Assembly: GCA_021325095.1 (NCBI GenBank)
Contig: JAJPHV010000112.1
Span: 186,001-250,000, forward strand
DNA length: 64,000 nt
Source: Chloroflexota bacterium
GTDB taxonomy: Bacteria > Chloroflexota > Anaerolineae > Aggregatilineales > UBA2796
Reading direction: 5' to 3'
Positions 35,154-47,910 of the stretch are shown in pieces (position 1 is the first letter of the stretch; every line of letters begins with the position of its first letter). The notes beneath the pieces were generated by a model. It saw nothing but the letters and a program-made list of their open reading frames with translations. It did no database searches and had not been told where the DNA came from. The position numbers were made by a program, and so were the translations under genes.

Positions 35154-37184
35154 CTACTGGCCGGGAACTCTCAGGATGAAGCGGAAGCGCGCGTCGTCTT
35201 CATACCACATCGTGAAGTTGGTTCCCCAGACGTTGTTGAACAGATTGAAGTGCACGCCGCCCTTCATAGCAGGCTGGACGTTGTTGAAGTCGAGCAGTGA
35301 AGGCGCGCCCGGCGCAACCAGCGCCGCATCGAGTGACTCGATTGCCAACTGGCCTGTCTGGTCGCAGTAGGTCACACCCTGCCAGACGCCATGTAGCTTA
35401 CGATTACCGTTGCGAACCACGTCCAGCGGCGAGATGTCCTGGCCCAACTTATGAAGCGTCCAGCCCGAAGGGTTGTTGACCTTCGGCACAAAGGACAGCC
35501 AGAGCGCCTCCGGCAGGCGGCACGCGCTTTTCTGGAACCACTGGAAATCGATCTGCAATTCCGGCGCATGGTCGGGCGCAGTGATTTCCATTGTCAATAT
35601 TTGGGGGCAGCCGCAGGCTGTGACGGCTTCGGCAGGGCCGTTCAGGATGAACAGGAAGCGGTGCGCATCTTTGTCGCGGCGCTGGTACATCTCTTTGACC
35701 TGCGGCAGCCAGCAGCCGCGTTCGGAGTTGATGCCGGGCTTGGTGAAGTCCAGTACAGCCCACAGAACCACGTCGGCCCGGTCTTTGTTGATGATGTACT
35801 GCTTCCAGAAGCGGTTGTAGTCCTCGTAAGAGAAGCATTCGTAGCGGAACTGGCCCAGGACTTGCCCGGCAGAGGCCCAGTTGCGGCCCGTCGCCTTGTC
35901 TTTCAGGCCGTTGATCCCGCCGTGCTCCGGGTCGAAACAGAAGACAAAGTGCGCAGTCTCAAAGGTGGCGTCTGGCTGCCGGATCTCCTCGAAACCGGCA
36001 AGGTCGGGGTAGGACGGCGCAATGGCTTTCAGGCAGCGGCGAGCTTCCGCTGCCAGCGGCGAATCGCCCAGCGCGTGAATGGCCTGATCGATGTAAGCAC
36101 GTTGTTCCTTCCACGAGCTTTCGACCTTCAGAAAGTTCGGCTGCGTGCGTGCCGCCCGGAAGTGCACCGCGTCGTAATTGGTGTAATCGTTCAGGTGCGT
36201 TTTGATGTCCAGGCCCCAGGTGTGTTCGGGGACGAGCATCAGGAAGCGGCTAAAGGCGGAAAGACGCTGGTCATCAGGTCTGGCCTGGCCGCCCGCCAGC
36301 CATCCATTGCGCAGCCGGGCCAGTTCCCGGAACTGCGCCATCTTGCCCGGATCGCTGCCCGCGCCATGAATCCAGGTGTCGCCCAGTTCGCCCGTCACCA
36401 CAGGCAGCTTCCCCCTGACCTGCCGGAGCGCCGCTGCATAGTCGTTCAGGGTGGAGGCCACGATCTGTGCGCCGGGGAACGCTGAATGCATGTGCTGGAA
36501 AATGTCGATGACTTGTTCCGGCGACTGCGGGCCGAGATTATCGCCCGTGTGGGCAAAAGCGATAGCCTCGTCCATGCCCGGCACGAGCATCAGGTCGCCG
36601 TAGGAGCCCTTGTGATACATGACGGTCAGGCTGGCGCCACTTTGGTCTTGCCAGGTGAACACCGGCGGGACATCGGGCGGTGTGGAGGCAGGATTGACGC
36701 CGATGTGCAAAAATTCGATCCCGGCTTCGGCCAGCAGCGGCACCATGGCCCGCGTATGGCCGGGCACGTCGGTCATCTTGCCTGCAATCGTCTTCTTCCC
36801 GAATCGCCTGTCCAGCGCCTGGGACAGGCTCAGGCCGAAGCGGAACAGGGCAGCATCCATCAATTCGGTGTGGGTGGTGAAGGGTAGGCCGTGCCAGGCG
36901 ATGTCTCCGGCCAGGATCGCTTCTTCCATCTGCTGGCGTTCACTGGCCGAGGCGCGTTCCAGGTATTCGTAGATCAGCCAGGAGCCAGTCGTCCAGACGA
37001 AGCGCTCTTGCCCGCCCGCCTGCCGCAACTGGTGGGCGGTTGCCAGCGCCCTGGGAATGTCGCGGGTGAAGTAGTTCTCGATCACCCTGGCCGCCAGGTC
37101 GGTGAAGCCGATGTCCAGGTGGGTTTTGAAGATGAGGTGCACTTTGCGAATTGGATCGGTCACGTTGGTTGTTCCTTCAGCCAT
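35154..37184 (-). CDS. GH38-like (DUF5054-type) glycoside hydrolase
   Basis: 676 residues. The N-terminal domain has HLIFKTHLDIGFTDLA (about 16-31), the His-x-Asp zinc pattern of GH38 alpha-mannosidases. It also has KMTDVPGHTRAMVPLL (about 135-150), where Asp is the candidate nucleophile. A C-terminal beta domain follows (about 400-676). The sequence is distant from classical GH38 and resembles the DUF5054 group. It has no signal peptide, so it should act in the cytoplasm on short mannosides or related sugars. It is transcribed divergently from a classical GH38 gene with 145 bases between, suggesting one glycan-degradation pathway. Confidence 0.75.
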   Translation of the reverse strand: MAEGTTNVTDPIRKVHLIFKTHLDIGFTDLAARVIENYFTRDIPRALATAHQLRQAGGQERFVWTTGSWLIYEYLERASASERQQMEEAILAGDIAWHGLPFTTHTELMDAALFRFGLSLSQALDRRFGKKTIAGKMTDVPGHTRAMVPLLAEAGIEFLHIGVNPASTPPDVPPVFTWQDQSGASLTVMYHKGSYGDLMLVPGMDEAIAFAHTGDNLGPQSPEQVIDIFQHMHSAFPGAQIVASTLNDYAAALRQVRGKLPVVTGELGDTWIHGAGSDPGKMAQFRELARLRNGWLAGGQARPDDQRLSAFSRFLMLVPEHTWGLDIKTHLNDYTNYDAVHFRAARTQPNFLKVESSWKEQRAYIDQAIHALGDSPLAAEARRCLKAIAPSYPDLAGFEEIRQPDATFETAHFVFCFDPEHGGINGLKDKATGRNWASAGQVLGQFRYECFSYEDYNRFWKQYIINKDRADVVLWAVLDFTKPGINSERGCWLPQVKEMYQRRDKDAHRFLFILNGPAEAVTACGCPQILTMEITAPDHAPELQIDFQWFQKSACRLPEALWLSFVPKVNNPSGWTLHKLGQDISPLDVVRNGNRKLHGVWQGVTYCDQTGQLAIESLDAALVAPGAPSLLDFNNVQPAMKGGVHFNLFNNVWGTNFTMWYEDDARFRFILRVPGQ

Positions 37185-37329
37185 CAGAGGTCATGCTCGG
37201 CACGAAAATTCGAGAGTGATCTTAGCCAGTTTAGGGGCGCTGGCCCAAAACTTTTGCGTCCAGAGGCATTCGGCGGAACAATATGGGCCACTGACTCTGT
37301 CCTATTCAACCTCGCCTGGAGAACAACGA

Positions 37330-40512
<3,183 letters not shown>

Positions 40513-40522
40513 CTCCCGACCT

Positions 40523-40556
40523 TACCCCTCTCTGAACCGCCGTTGGAGAGGGGTAC
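40523..40556. repeat. Dispersed hairpin repeat, short form
   Basis: ACCCCTCTC, a loop, then GGAGAGGGGTA between the GH38 gene and the convergent minus-strand gene. It shares the stem with the other dispersed copies but lacks the GGTGAGGT tail. It may act as a transcription end signal. Confidence 0.6.
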
Positions 40557-40604
40557 ATTTTGCGGTTATGCCCGAAATTCTTCATGCGTGCAACGCCAGC
40601 GTTC

Positions 40605-41519
40605 CTATTCCAGCTTGTCAAAAATCTCTCGCAGTTTGTTGCGCTCAATGCCCAGCTCGTCCATGATGGCTTTGGACAAGGTATCACGGAATTTGCGCAG
40701 GCCTGACGGCGTGTTCTCGTAGATAATTACCCGGCGGTGCTGCACGTCGAACGGCACATCCTGGATCGACTGCGCAATCAAGATGCAGGGCCGCCCGATG
40801 GTGTGGGCGATGCCCATCTCGTAAAAGACGTTGGCGTTGCGGCCCGTACATTCGGCAATGCACATCTTGGAGTACCAGATCGCCGACCAGATTTCGTCCA
40901 TGATCGATTCGTCGGAGAAGAAATCGTCGCCGCGCTTGCAGGTCAGGTCCAGCCCACGCGCTACCGGAAGGATGTGCTGCTCGTAGATCGGTTTCAGGCT
41001 TTCCTGAAAAGGCATGACGACGAAGATGTCGGGCCAGTTGCCGGGCGTCGGCAGCCCAAAACTGGGCACAACCTTGATTGAGCGTTCACTTTGAGCGGCC
41101 TGTTCGTACAGGCTGATCTCGAACATATCCTGGACAAAGCCCAGCGTCGGGGTCACGCGCAGCGTGATCGCGTCTTTCGCCAGCAGCAATTCGCGGAAAT
41201 CGCCATCCAGCACTTCATTCTCAAGCTGGTTCAGGCCGCCGTCCACCAGTTCGACCAGCCCACCCTCGATCAACGTCTTGCACGCTTCGGCGATGCGCCG
41301 GGACGCACTGGACAGGCTGACCATGCCTGTTCCTTCGATGTCACCCGTTGGGAATTCGCCCGGTTCGCCGATGCAAACCAGGTCAAACAATCTGGCAAAA
41401 CTGAGCGGGCCTTTTTCCCGAATCACCCACAGAATAATCAATACGCCCTGCGGCGAGGACAGCAGGCGCAAGTCTCTCAACGGCACAAGTGATCTACGTT
41501 GCATCACATCCCTCCCCAT
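40605..41519 (-). CDS. Winged-helix plus TIR/nucleoside-deoxyribosyltransferase-like protein
   Basis: 304 residues. The N-terminal half (about 15-95) looks like a winged helix-turn-helix (GVLIILWVIREKGPLSFARL, then RRIAEACKTLIEGGLVEL). The C-terminal half (about 160-295) has the Rossmann-like pattern DIFVVMPFQESLKPIYEQHI, GDDFFSDESIMDEIWSAIWY, IAECTGRNANVFYEMGIAH and ILIAQSIQDVPFDVQHRR. These motifs are typical of TIR-like and nucleoside 2-deoxyribosyltransferase-like domains. Such domains may bind or cleave NAD or nucleotides, and the Glu of NVFYEMGIAH is a candidate catalytic residue. It could be a nucleotide sensor or defence protein. It is a lone gene. Confidence 0.7.
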   Translation of the reverse strand: MGRDVMQRRSLVPLRDLRLLSSPQGVLIILWVIREKGPLSFARLFDLVCIGEPGEFPTGDIEGTGMVSLSSASRRIAEACKTLIEGGLVELVDGGLNQLENEVLDGDFRELLLAKDAITLRVTPTLGFVQDMFEISLYEQAAQSERSIKVVPSFGLPTPGNWPDIFVVMPFQESLKPIYEQHILPVARGLDLTCKRGDDFFSDESIMDEIWSAIWYSKMCIAECTGRNANVFYEMGIAHTIGRPCILIAQSIQDVPFDVQHRRVIIYENTPSGLRKFRDTLSKAIMDELGIERNKLREIFDKLE

Positions 41520-41550
41520 CTCCTGGTCAGTCCAACCAGTCTACACCATC

Positions 41551-43158
41551 TCAAACTGAATACACTACCTGCCCGTTCACCAGCGTCATTTCGACCTTCA
41601 GATCGGTCAGGCGCTCGACGGGCGCGCGCAGCGGATCGCCGGACAGCACGGCGAAATCGGCATATTTGCCCGGCTCAATGGAACCTTTCAGGTGTTCTTC
41701 CCCGGCAACCAGTGCCCCACCCAGTGTATACAGCGGCAGTGTTTCGGCAATGGGTACGGCCTGCTCCGGCGCAATGGGCATGCCCTCGGCGCTCAGGCGA
41801 TCCGCTGCGGCCTTCATGCCGAGCAGCGGGTTCGCGTCCGGCACGACAGGCGCATCTGAACTGAGCGCGACGGTCAGCCCGCCGTCCAGCACGGCACGCA
41901 GCGGGTAAAGCTGCGGCATCAATGCGGCGGGCACGTAGTTCAGGAACGTCGAGCCGAGTGCGTGGATAAAGATTGGCTGCGGGACAACACTGATCCGGTA
42001 GCGGCAGCGCCGGATATGATCGGCACTCGGCAGCCCAAAATGCTCGATGCGGTGGCGGATGCGCGAGACGAGCCGCTGCGAAGCGTACTCGATGGCCTCG
42101 ATCACCTGACCGATGGCAGCGTCGCCGACGGCGTGAATGGCTGCCCGCAGCCCGGCCCGGTGGATGTCCCAGATCTGCGCGCGCATCTGTTCCTGCGTGG
42201 CGCGCTGCAGACCGCTGTAACCCGGTTCGTGGCCGTGCCCTTCGGGATAAGGCACAGTCAGCGCCGCATTGCCGCTGCTCAGGCCGCCATCCGCAAACAG
42301 TTTCACGGTGTCGATGCGCAGCCAGTTCGACTCGAAGCGCTCCGGGAGCGGCACTTTGCTTCCATCATCCAGGTAGCGCCGTGCCATCGCATTGACCCGG
42401 AACGGCATCCGGCGCTCCGCCACCAGCCGCCGGTACGTGCCCAGTTGATCGGGGCTGACCCCGGCTTCCGTCACGCTGGTGATCCCGAAGCGCAAAAAGG
42501 CTCTGGCCGCCGCCAGAATCGCCGCCTCAAACTCGGAATCGGTGGGCGGCGGCTGCACTCGGTTGACGGCATTCATGGCCGTTTCGTGCAGCACGCCGGT
42601 AGGTTCGCCGTGTTCATCGCGCTCGATCTCGCCGCCGGGTGGACTCGGCGTATCGCGGGTGATTCCGGCCAGTTCCAGCGCGCGGCTGTTGACAACGGCC
42701 ACGTGGGCGCTGGTATGGATCAGCAGTATCGGGTGCGTTGTGCTGGCCTGATCCAGATCGCGCCGGGTGGGGTGGCGGCGCTCCGGCAGTGTCACGTTGT
42801 TGTAGCCGCGCCCGACCAGCCACTTTCCGGCGGGCGTTTGCGCGGCGCGCGCCCGGTAGGCTGCCACAATGGCCGGGATGTCGGGCGTGGCCGCGATACG
42901 TGCATCAATCATGCTGGTCAGCAGCATCCCGACTTTCCAGAGGTGAACGTGTGCGTCGTTAAAGCCCGGAATCAGCGTCCGCCCGGCCAGGTCAAGGCGG
43001 CGCGTATTGGCGTGCGCGGTAGCCTCGACAGCTTCCAACTGCCCGACGGCCAGAATGCGCCCGTCAGCCACCGCCACCGCTTCGGCGGTGGGGTGCAGCG
43101 CGTCCATCGTGCGGATCGTGCCGTTGTGGATGATCAGTTCAGCGTGTGGACCGGTCAT
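41551..43158 (-). CDS. YtcJ-like amidohydrolase
   Basis: 535 residues, amidohydrolase_3 type. FNDAHVHLWKVG (about 68-79) gives the metal-binding His-x-His. A large barrel continues with KLFADGGLSSGNAA (about 275-288), AAIHAVGDAAIGQVI (about 330), RHRIEHFGLPSADHI and LSSDAPVVPDANPLLGM (about 440-456) with the final Asp. The terminal beta domain regroups the ends (LTDLKVEMTLVNGQVVY). It hydrolyses an amide or related bond; the substrate is not predictable. It is separated by a regulatory gap from the divergent TetR operon. Confidence 0.88.
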   Translation of the reverse strand: MTGPHAELIIHNGTIRTMDALHPTAEAVAVADGRILAVGQLEAVEATAHANTRRLDLAGRTLIPGFNDAHVHLWKVGMLLTSMIDARIAATPDIPAIVAAYRARAAQTPAGKWLVGRGYNNVTLPERRHPTRRDLDQASTTHPILLIHTSAHVAVVNSRALELAGITRDTPSPPGGEIERDEHGEPTGVLHETAMNAVNRVQPPPTDSEFEAAILAAARAFLRFGITSVTEAGVSPDQLGTYRRLVAERRMPFRVNAMARRYLDDGSKVPLPERFESNWLRIDTVKLFADGGLSSGNAALTVPYPEGHGHEPGYSGLQRATQEQMRAQIWDIHRAGLRAAIHAVGDAAIGQVIEAIEYASQRLVSRIRHRIEHFGLPSADHIRRCRYRISVVPQPIFIHALGSTFLNYVPAALMPQLYPLRAVLDGGLTVALSSDAPVVPDANPLLGMKAAADRLSAEGMPIAPEQAVPIAETLPLYTLGGALVAGEEHLKGSIEPGKYADFAVLSGDPLRAPVERLTDLKVEMTLVNGQVVYSV

Positions 43159-43531
43159 ACAGCGGCGCTGCCCAAACGCAAATATGACGGACGATCTTCG
43201 TCATAGGCCGTGTTTCTCAGGTGGGCATTGGCGTCCGGGCCAGACCAACGAACAACGAATGGTAGGGAGTGCATCGAACTATCCTTGTATGTCATCAACT
43301 TCCACATACATAATGATACCAATTGAAATGTTGGATTACTGCCCCAACGCGCGGGCAGCAGCGCAAACCATGCACCGTCGGCATGTGCGCGGCGCTGCTG
43401 TACCGGCAGCGCGGCTCCGTTTGGGATCAGCGCGTCCACTATCTTGACCGTCGCCGGGTTTGGCGAAATCGTCCTGTTTCAAAGGTCAACGCAGCACTGA
43501 TGGGTGCGTTGATGCTCACCAAACTGCCCCC

Positions 43532-43579
43532 TTGACAGATTCTCAATTGCCGCTAATAATAAAATCGAACGCTCGATTT
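43532..43579 (+). promoter_or_regulatory. TetR-operon promoter and operator
   Basis: TTGACA (43532-43537), 17 bases, AATAAT (43555-43560). It is directly followed by the palindrome AAATCGA-ACGC-TCGATTT (43562-43579), which covers the expected start of transcription. This is a textbook site for autorepression by the TetR protein encoded 32 bases further on. The rest of the gap 43159-43531 shows no gene. Confidence 0.8.
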
Positions 43580-43610
43580 ATTTTGTTCAACGATCTGGCT
43601 GAGGCACAAC

Positions 43611-44222
43611 ATGCCCAAGGTCACTGCCGAATACAGTGAAGCGCGCCGCTTGCAGATCATCGACGCTGCCTACCGGTGTTTTGCCCGCAAGGGTTTCCAC
43701 CAGGCGACGATGCGCGACATTTACCAGGAAGCGCAGCTCAGTCCCGGCGCGATCTATCACTACTTCCAGAGTAAGGATGATATTATCGCTGCCAGCTTTG
43801 AGCGCGACCTGCAACGTAGTCTTGAGCCGTTGGAAGAGGCTCTGAACCAGACTGACTCACTTCTTGCGCTTGATCACCTGATCGACTTCTTTTTCACGGG
43901 GCTGGCCTCGGCTGCCGAGCTTGGTGCAAACCGGGTGAACATCCAGGGTTGGGCGGAAGCATTGCTCAACCCCAAGCTGCTCGACGCTATCACACGTGCC
44001 TTCGCCAGTTATCGAACGATGTTGACCCAGTTGATACGGCAGAGCCAGCAGCGCGGGGTCGTGAGCACCGAGATCGATCCAGAGGCAGTGGCGCGGATTT
44101 TGCTGTCGTTGTACCTGGGTCTGGAGCTTCAGACCGCCTGGGAACCGGGAACAGTGGAGGTGAACCAGTATACGGCGGCGGTCAAAGCACTCCTGCACGG
44201 TACGTTCCGCCGTAAGTCTTAG
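43611..44222 (+). CDS. TetR/AcrR-family transcriptional regulator
   Basis: 203 residues. The N-terminal helix-turn-helix (IIDAAYRCFARKGFHQATMR, then LSPGAIYHYFQSKDDIIAA, about 15-55) is typical. The C-terminal ligand domain (about 80-200) resembles the TetR_C_6/BetI-like type. It probably represses its own promoter at the palindrome 43562-43579 and hence the downstream DinB-like, cupin and beta-propeller genes. The ligand is unknown. Confidence 0.92.
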   Translation: MPKVTAEYSEARRLQIIDAAYRCFARKGFHQATMRDIYQEAQLSPGAIYHYFQSKDDIIAASFERDLQRSLEPLEEALNQTDSLLALDHLIDFFFTGLASAAELGANRVNIQGWAEALLNPKLLDAITRAFASYRTMLTQLIRQSQQRGVVSTEIDPEAVARILLSLYLGLELQTAWEPGTVEVNQYTAAVKALLHGTFRRKS

Positions 44223-44242
44223 CCATACGAGGAGGGAGAGAA

Positions 44243-44743
44243 GTGGTGAAGCCAGGTGTTCCAATCACTACAAGGGTTCCGGACAGAGCGGCAATTTGCG
44301 CGGAGTTGGAGGCCACGCGCACTGCATTCCATCGTTGGGCGGATTCCCTATCCGATGCCGATTGGCACCGCAAAAGTGCCAGCAGTGAATGGACGTTGGG
44401 CGAAATTCTGGTTCATCTCACGTGGAGTCTCGAATATTTGCCGCGCGAAGTGGCCTGTGCCGTGCAGGGCAAGGGGATGTTTAATGCCCCCAAGTTAATT
44501 GCCGATCCGTTAAGCCTTTTCTACATGCGGTGGCTGGCCCGTAAAGCTACCAAAGAAAGTATCGTGCGGCGTTACGATACGGCGATGGGTGCGGCCATTG
44601 CTGCCCTGAACAATGTCCGCGATGAAGACTGGGCCAAAGGGGCCAACTTTTACGGCGAGGGCTTTCACAGTGTCGAAGATCTGTTTCACACACCGGCCAA
44701 CCATTTCAAGGAGCACACAGCCGGTATCGCTACGGATCAATAG
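44243..44743 (+). CDS. DinB-like superfamily protein
   Basis: 166 residues from GTG 44243, with GGAGGGAG immediately upstream (a second GTG follows). The four-helix DinB/YfiT-like pattern is visible: RTAFHRWADSLSDADWHRKS, WTLGEILVHLTWSLEYLP with a metal-type His, and FHTPANHFKEH near the end with further His residues. Members are often metal-dependent thiol transferases or hydrolases. The specific activity is unknown. It lies 20 bases after the TetR gene in the same operon. Confidence 0.75.
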   Translation: MVKPGVPITTRVPDRAAICAELEATRTAFHRWADSLSDADWHRKSASSEWTLGEILVHLTWSLEYLPREVACAVQGKGMFNAPKLIADPLSLFYMRWLARKATKESIVRRYDTAMGAAIAALNNVRDEDWAKGANFYGEGFHSVEDLFHTPANHFKEHTAGIATDQ

Positions 44744-44767
44744 GTTAAGCTGAAAGGGGGCAGGGTT

Positions 44768-45346
44768 ATGGTACATGCTGGTGACGAGATTTTCAATCCG
44801 CGCACAGGCCAACGCATGATTTTTCGCCAGACGGGGGAGGACACCAACGGGCAACTGCTTCAGATCGAGTGCTTCAACGCGCCAAATGGGCCGAAAGAAC
44901 CGGAACATGTCCACCCAAAGCAGGAAAATCGATTTGAAATTCTCGAAGGCTCATTGCAGTTCAGCATTGCAGGTCGTGAACGAATGACAGGGCCAGGGGA
45001 GATCATTGCGATCCCGGCCATGACGCCGCATTTCTTCTGGAACAGCGGCGATACGCCTGCGCACTATATCCAGGAGTTCCGTCCGGCGTTGCACATCGAT
45101 TCTTTCTTTGAAACCTGGTTCAATCTTGCTCAGAACGGCAAACTCAACGCACAGGGAATACCCAACCCCTTGCAGACAGCCGTTCTCTTGAAAGGCTTTT
45201 GGAACGAGATACAGGTCACACAACCACCTTTCATGGTCCAGAAGATTATGACAACTTTTCTCGCCCCGGTGGGCCGGTTACTTGGTTATCGTGACCAATA
45301 TCCGTTGGTAGCCAGGACGACGAAAGTCGCCCGGTCAGGCTACTAA
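44768..45346 (+). CDS. Cupin-domain protein
   Basis: 192 residues. The conserved cupin motif is PEHVHPKQENRFEILEGSLQ (about 43-62), with G-x5-H-x-H-like metal ligands, followed by GPGEIIAIPAMTPHFFWNSG (about 75-94) holding the second His. A C-terminal helical tail is probably lipid- or partner-binding. GGGGGCAGGG precedes the ATG. The small-molecule substrate is unknown. It is in an operon with the DinB-like and propeller-type proteins under TetR control. Confidence 0.85.
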   Translation: MVHAGDEIFNPRTGQRMIFRQTGEDTNGQLLQIECFNAPNGPKEPEHVHPKQENRFEILEGSLQFSIAGRERMTGPGEIIAIPAMTPHFFWNSGDTPAHYIQEFRPALHIDSFFETWFNLAQNGKLNAQGIPNPLQTAVLLKGFWNEIQVTQPPFMVQKIMTTFLAPVGRLLGYRDQYPLVARTTKVARSGY

Positions 45347-45426
45347 TGGCAAGGCACATCGTAAAGCGTTCTTGCATTGGAAGTCACTGCCAGACCAGCA
45401 GGGTGTCGGTAGCCAGGAGTCATTGG

Positions 45427-46440
45427 GTGAACACCAAGACCTTTATTGCAACGACAGGACAAGGAATTGAGCGCGCGTCACTGCGAGCAGATGACCAGTG
45501 GGAGGTTGAATCCCTGCTTTCGGAATGTGATGTGCGCTGCCTCGCCGCTCACCCGCTGGACAAGAATGTTGTCTATGCCGGGACTCAGGGAAGTGGTGTG
45601 CTGCGCTCGAACAATGCGGGCAAAACGTGGCAGCTTGCCGGGCTACCTGATCATAGCGTCACAGCACTGGCCGTCAGCTCTCTTGAGCCAGGGACAATCT
45701 TTGCTGGAACCAAACCAGCGTTGTTGTTTGCGTCGCGTGACGGTGGCGCCACCTGGACAGAATTGGCGGGTTTCCGTCACATCCCTTTCCGCCGGTTGTG
45801 GTTCTCCCCGGCAGAACCGCCCTTTATCGCCTCTGTGCAAGCCATCGCGTTGTCGCCCACTGATCCCCAGGTGATCGTAGTAGGTATTGAGGCCGGTGCA
45901 GTCGTTCGCAGCGACGATGGCGGCACGACCTGGACCGGGCATCGTCCTGGTGCAGTGCGCGACTGTCATTCATTGATTTTCCATTCGACCAGCGGTGACT
46001 GGGTGTACGAGAGCGGGGGCACAGGTGTGGCATTTAGCCGCAATGGCGGGATGACCTGGACACAGCCCAGAGCCGGGCTAGACCGGCGCTATGGATGGGC
46101 GTGCGCCACTGACCCGGCACAGCCGGAAATCTGGTATGTCTCAGCCTCGCCCATGTTCTTGCTTTCTCATGGTGGTGTGCCTGCGGCGCATGTTGATGGC
46201 AAAGCCAACGCCTATATATTCCGCTCTGCCGGAGGCGCAGCGTGGCAAAAACTTGGCGGCGGGCTGCCCCAGCCTCTTCATTACATGGCCTACGCCTTAA
46301 TCACCGATCCGGCGGCGCCCGGCCATCTCTACGCCGGGTTGAGCAACGGTGAGGTCTGGCATTCGACGGATTACGGTGATACGTGGCGCTGTCTGCCCTT
46401 TCAACTGAAGAGCATACACCGCTCGTTGATCATGGTGTGA
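45427..46440 (+). CDS. BNR/sialidase-type beta-propeller protein
   Basis: 337 residues from GTG 45427, chosen because AGGAG lies 7 bases upstream; an ATG at 45346 overlaps the cupin stop but has a non-homologous-looking lead. Repeated Asp-box/BNR motifs S-x-D-x-G-x-T-W are visible: SNNAGKTWQL, SRDGGATWTEL, SDDGGTTWTGH, SRNGGMTWTQP and STDYGDTWRCL. They give a multi-bladed propeller like those of WD40/YVTN glycosyl hydrolase-type and Ycf48-like proteins. No signal peptide is present. It may bind a partner rather than act as a sialidase, as no catalytic Arg triad is evident. Confidence 0.78.
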   Translation: MNTKTFIATTGQGIERASLRADDQWEVESLLSECDVRCLAAHPLDKNVVYAGTQGSGVLRSNNAGKTWQLAGLPDHSVTALAVSSLEPGTIFAGTKPALLFASRDGGATWTELAGFRHIPFRRLWFSPAEPPFIASVQAIALSPTDPQVIVVGIEAGAVVRSDDGGTTWTGHRPGAVRDCHSLIFHSTSGDWVYESGGTGVAFSRNGGMTWTQPRAGLDRRYGWACATDPAQPEIWYVSASPMFLLSHGGVPAAHVDGKANAYIFRSAGGAAWQKLGGGLPQPLHYMAYALITDPAAPGHLYAGLSNGEVWHSTDYGDTWRCLPFQLKSIHRSLIMV

Positions 46441-46755
46441 ACTCATTCTCTTTAATCTGGGAGCGGAGGCGATCCCCAATGTTATGGTGGGGCGGGCATA
46501 TCCTTGCCCGCAATTGCCGAAGGTCGCCCCATGCCCGCCATCCGTGATGTAGCCAGACACGCCAGCGTCGCTCCGAACCGTTTCGTGGGTGATCAACGCC
46601 CCGGCCATCAGCCCCCAATTTCCGTGCGCTGCGCCAACCGACCTGTCCAGATTGCTCAGGCTAATTGTCCTTGACTGATCCTTGCCTGTCTCATACCATA
46701 TAGGGTGACATCGTGGAGTATTTGCGCCTTTATTCACCAGGACGGAGGCGGCGAG
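46441..46755. other. Gap before the Thr/Pro-rich lipoprotein
   Basis: 315 bases with no convincing gene. Open frames on both strands lack ribosome sites. It must contain the promoter of the lipoprotein gene; no consensus pair was recognised. Confidence 0.35.
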
Positions 46756-47883
46756 GTGACACACTCGCACATCAAGGCACAGTGGGTGATCGTTTTGGCC
46801 GTGTTGTCAGTGCTCCTGCTCGCGGCCTGTAAGCCAAAGGCCGTAGATGTGATCCCCACCGCTGCGTTTTTGCCTTCTGATACCATCACACCCAGCCCGA
46901 CGATCACGCCCACGCCGACGGAAACGCCAACCTTCACGCCGACCTTTACCCGCACGCCAACGCCCACCGATACACTGACGCCGACCCCCACTGACACGCC
47001 GACGGCGACCTTTACCGCGTCCGCCACCTTTACGATCACGCCTTCGCCGACGCTGACCGAGACGCCCACCGAAACGGAAACGCCGACCAACACCCCGACC
47101 AACACGCGCACGCCTACCAATACCCGCACCCCGACCCGAACGCGCACGCCTACGGTTGTGCCCACCATCCTGTCCTTTACAGTCGAGCCGCCCACCGTAA
47201 CCAGCGGCGGGTTGATCATCGCGCGTTGGGAAGCCGATGCCGATACTGTAACCATCGACCAGTTGACGGCCAGCAACATCCTGATCAACACCACGCCCGT
47301 CCAGGCCAAAGGTGAACGCAGCTTCACCGTTTCGGCGGATAGCGGCAACTTGATTACGTTCCGCCTGACCGCCGTCAAGGGCGGCAATTCGACGACGCGC
47401 GCCATCTCCATCACCGTGCAGTGCGCTTCGCCCTGGTTCTTCTCGCCTCCGCCGCAAGGCTTTTGCCCGACGCAAGCCGCGCAGTCGGGCGCATTCGTGT
47501 TCCAGGCATTCGAGCGCGGCATCGCCTTCTACGTGCCGAATACCAACAACGTCTATATGCTGGCGAACGAGGGACTGCGCGTCAACGCCTATCCCAACGA
47601 GTGGAATCCGGGCGTTCCCATCCCGACCATCGTGTCGCCAGGGAGCAATTTTATCCAGCCCACCGCGCAGATCGGCTACGTCTGGCAGGCCAAGAACTGG
47701 TCGGATGGGCGATCTGTGGCGGCAGTCATGGGCTGGGCGATCACCCAACCACAGAATTACAGCGGCACCATCCAGGTCGGCAACCCGCCGAGCGACGTGT
47801 ACATTCGCCGCCCGGACGGAGCAGTCTACAAACTGGCGCTGGCCGGGACAGGAACCTGGTCGGTGGCGGGGAATGCGCCGTAA
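46756..47883 (+). CDS. Lipoprotein with Thr/Pro-repeat stalk
   Basis: 375 residues from GTG 46756, selected for GGAGG 7 bases upstream and because it places the signal peptide at the N-terminus. The lipobox LLLAAC (about residues 20-25) marks a lipid-anchored protein. A stalk of TPT/TxTP repeats spans about 45-135, then an immunoglobulin-like segment (about 137-215; EPPTVTSGGLIIARWEADAD). A C-terminal globular domain (about 220-375) follows, with Cys pair QCASPW/GFCPTQ. The architecture fits a stalked cell-surface binding protein. Confidence 0.82.
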   Translation: MTHSHIKAQWVIVLAVLSVLLLAACKPKAVDVIPTAAFLPSDTITPSPTITPTPTETPTFTPTFTRTPTPTDTLTPTPTDTPTATFTASATFTITPSPTLTETPTETETPTNTPTNTRTPTNTRTPTRTRTPTVVPTILSFTVEPPTVTSGGLIIARWEADADTVTIDQLTASNILINTTPVQAKGERSFTVSADSGNLITFRLTAVKGGNSTTRAISITVQCASPWFFSPPPQGFCPTQAAQSGAFVFQAFERGIAFYVPNTNNVYMLANEGLRVNAYPNEWNPGVPIPTIVSPGSNFIQPTAQIGYVWQAKNWSDGRSVAAVMGWAITQPQNYSGTIQVGNPPSDVYIRRPDGAVYKLALAGTGTWSVAGNAP

Positions 47884-47910
47884 GGACTCACCTCACTCCC
47901 CGTATGCTCG

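Noticed and set aside
37102..37329. N-terminal extension of the GH38 gene
   Set aside because: It reads through the start region of the divergent gene in antisense; the ATG at 37330 has a ribosome site and matches the family start.
43155..43439. Small minus-strand gene upstream of the amidohydrolase
   Set aside because: It ends with an ATGA overlap, which is suggestive, but it has no recognisable composition, conserved motif or ribosome site.
46734..47522. Long Val/Gly-rich frame opposite the lipoprotein
   Set aside because: It is the antisense of the TPT repeat stalk, which gives artificial open frames rich in Val and Gly. The same holds for the frame opposite the RodZ-like tail at 57270-57815.
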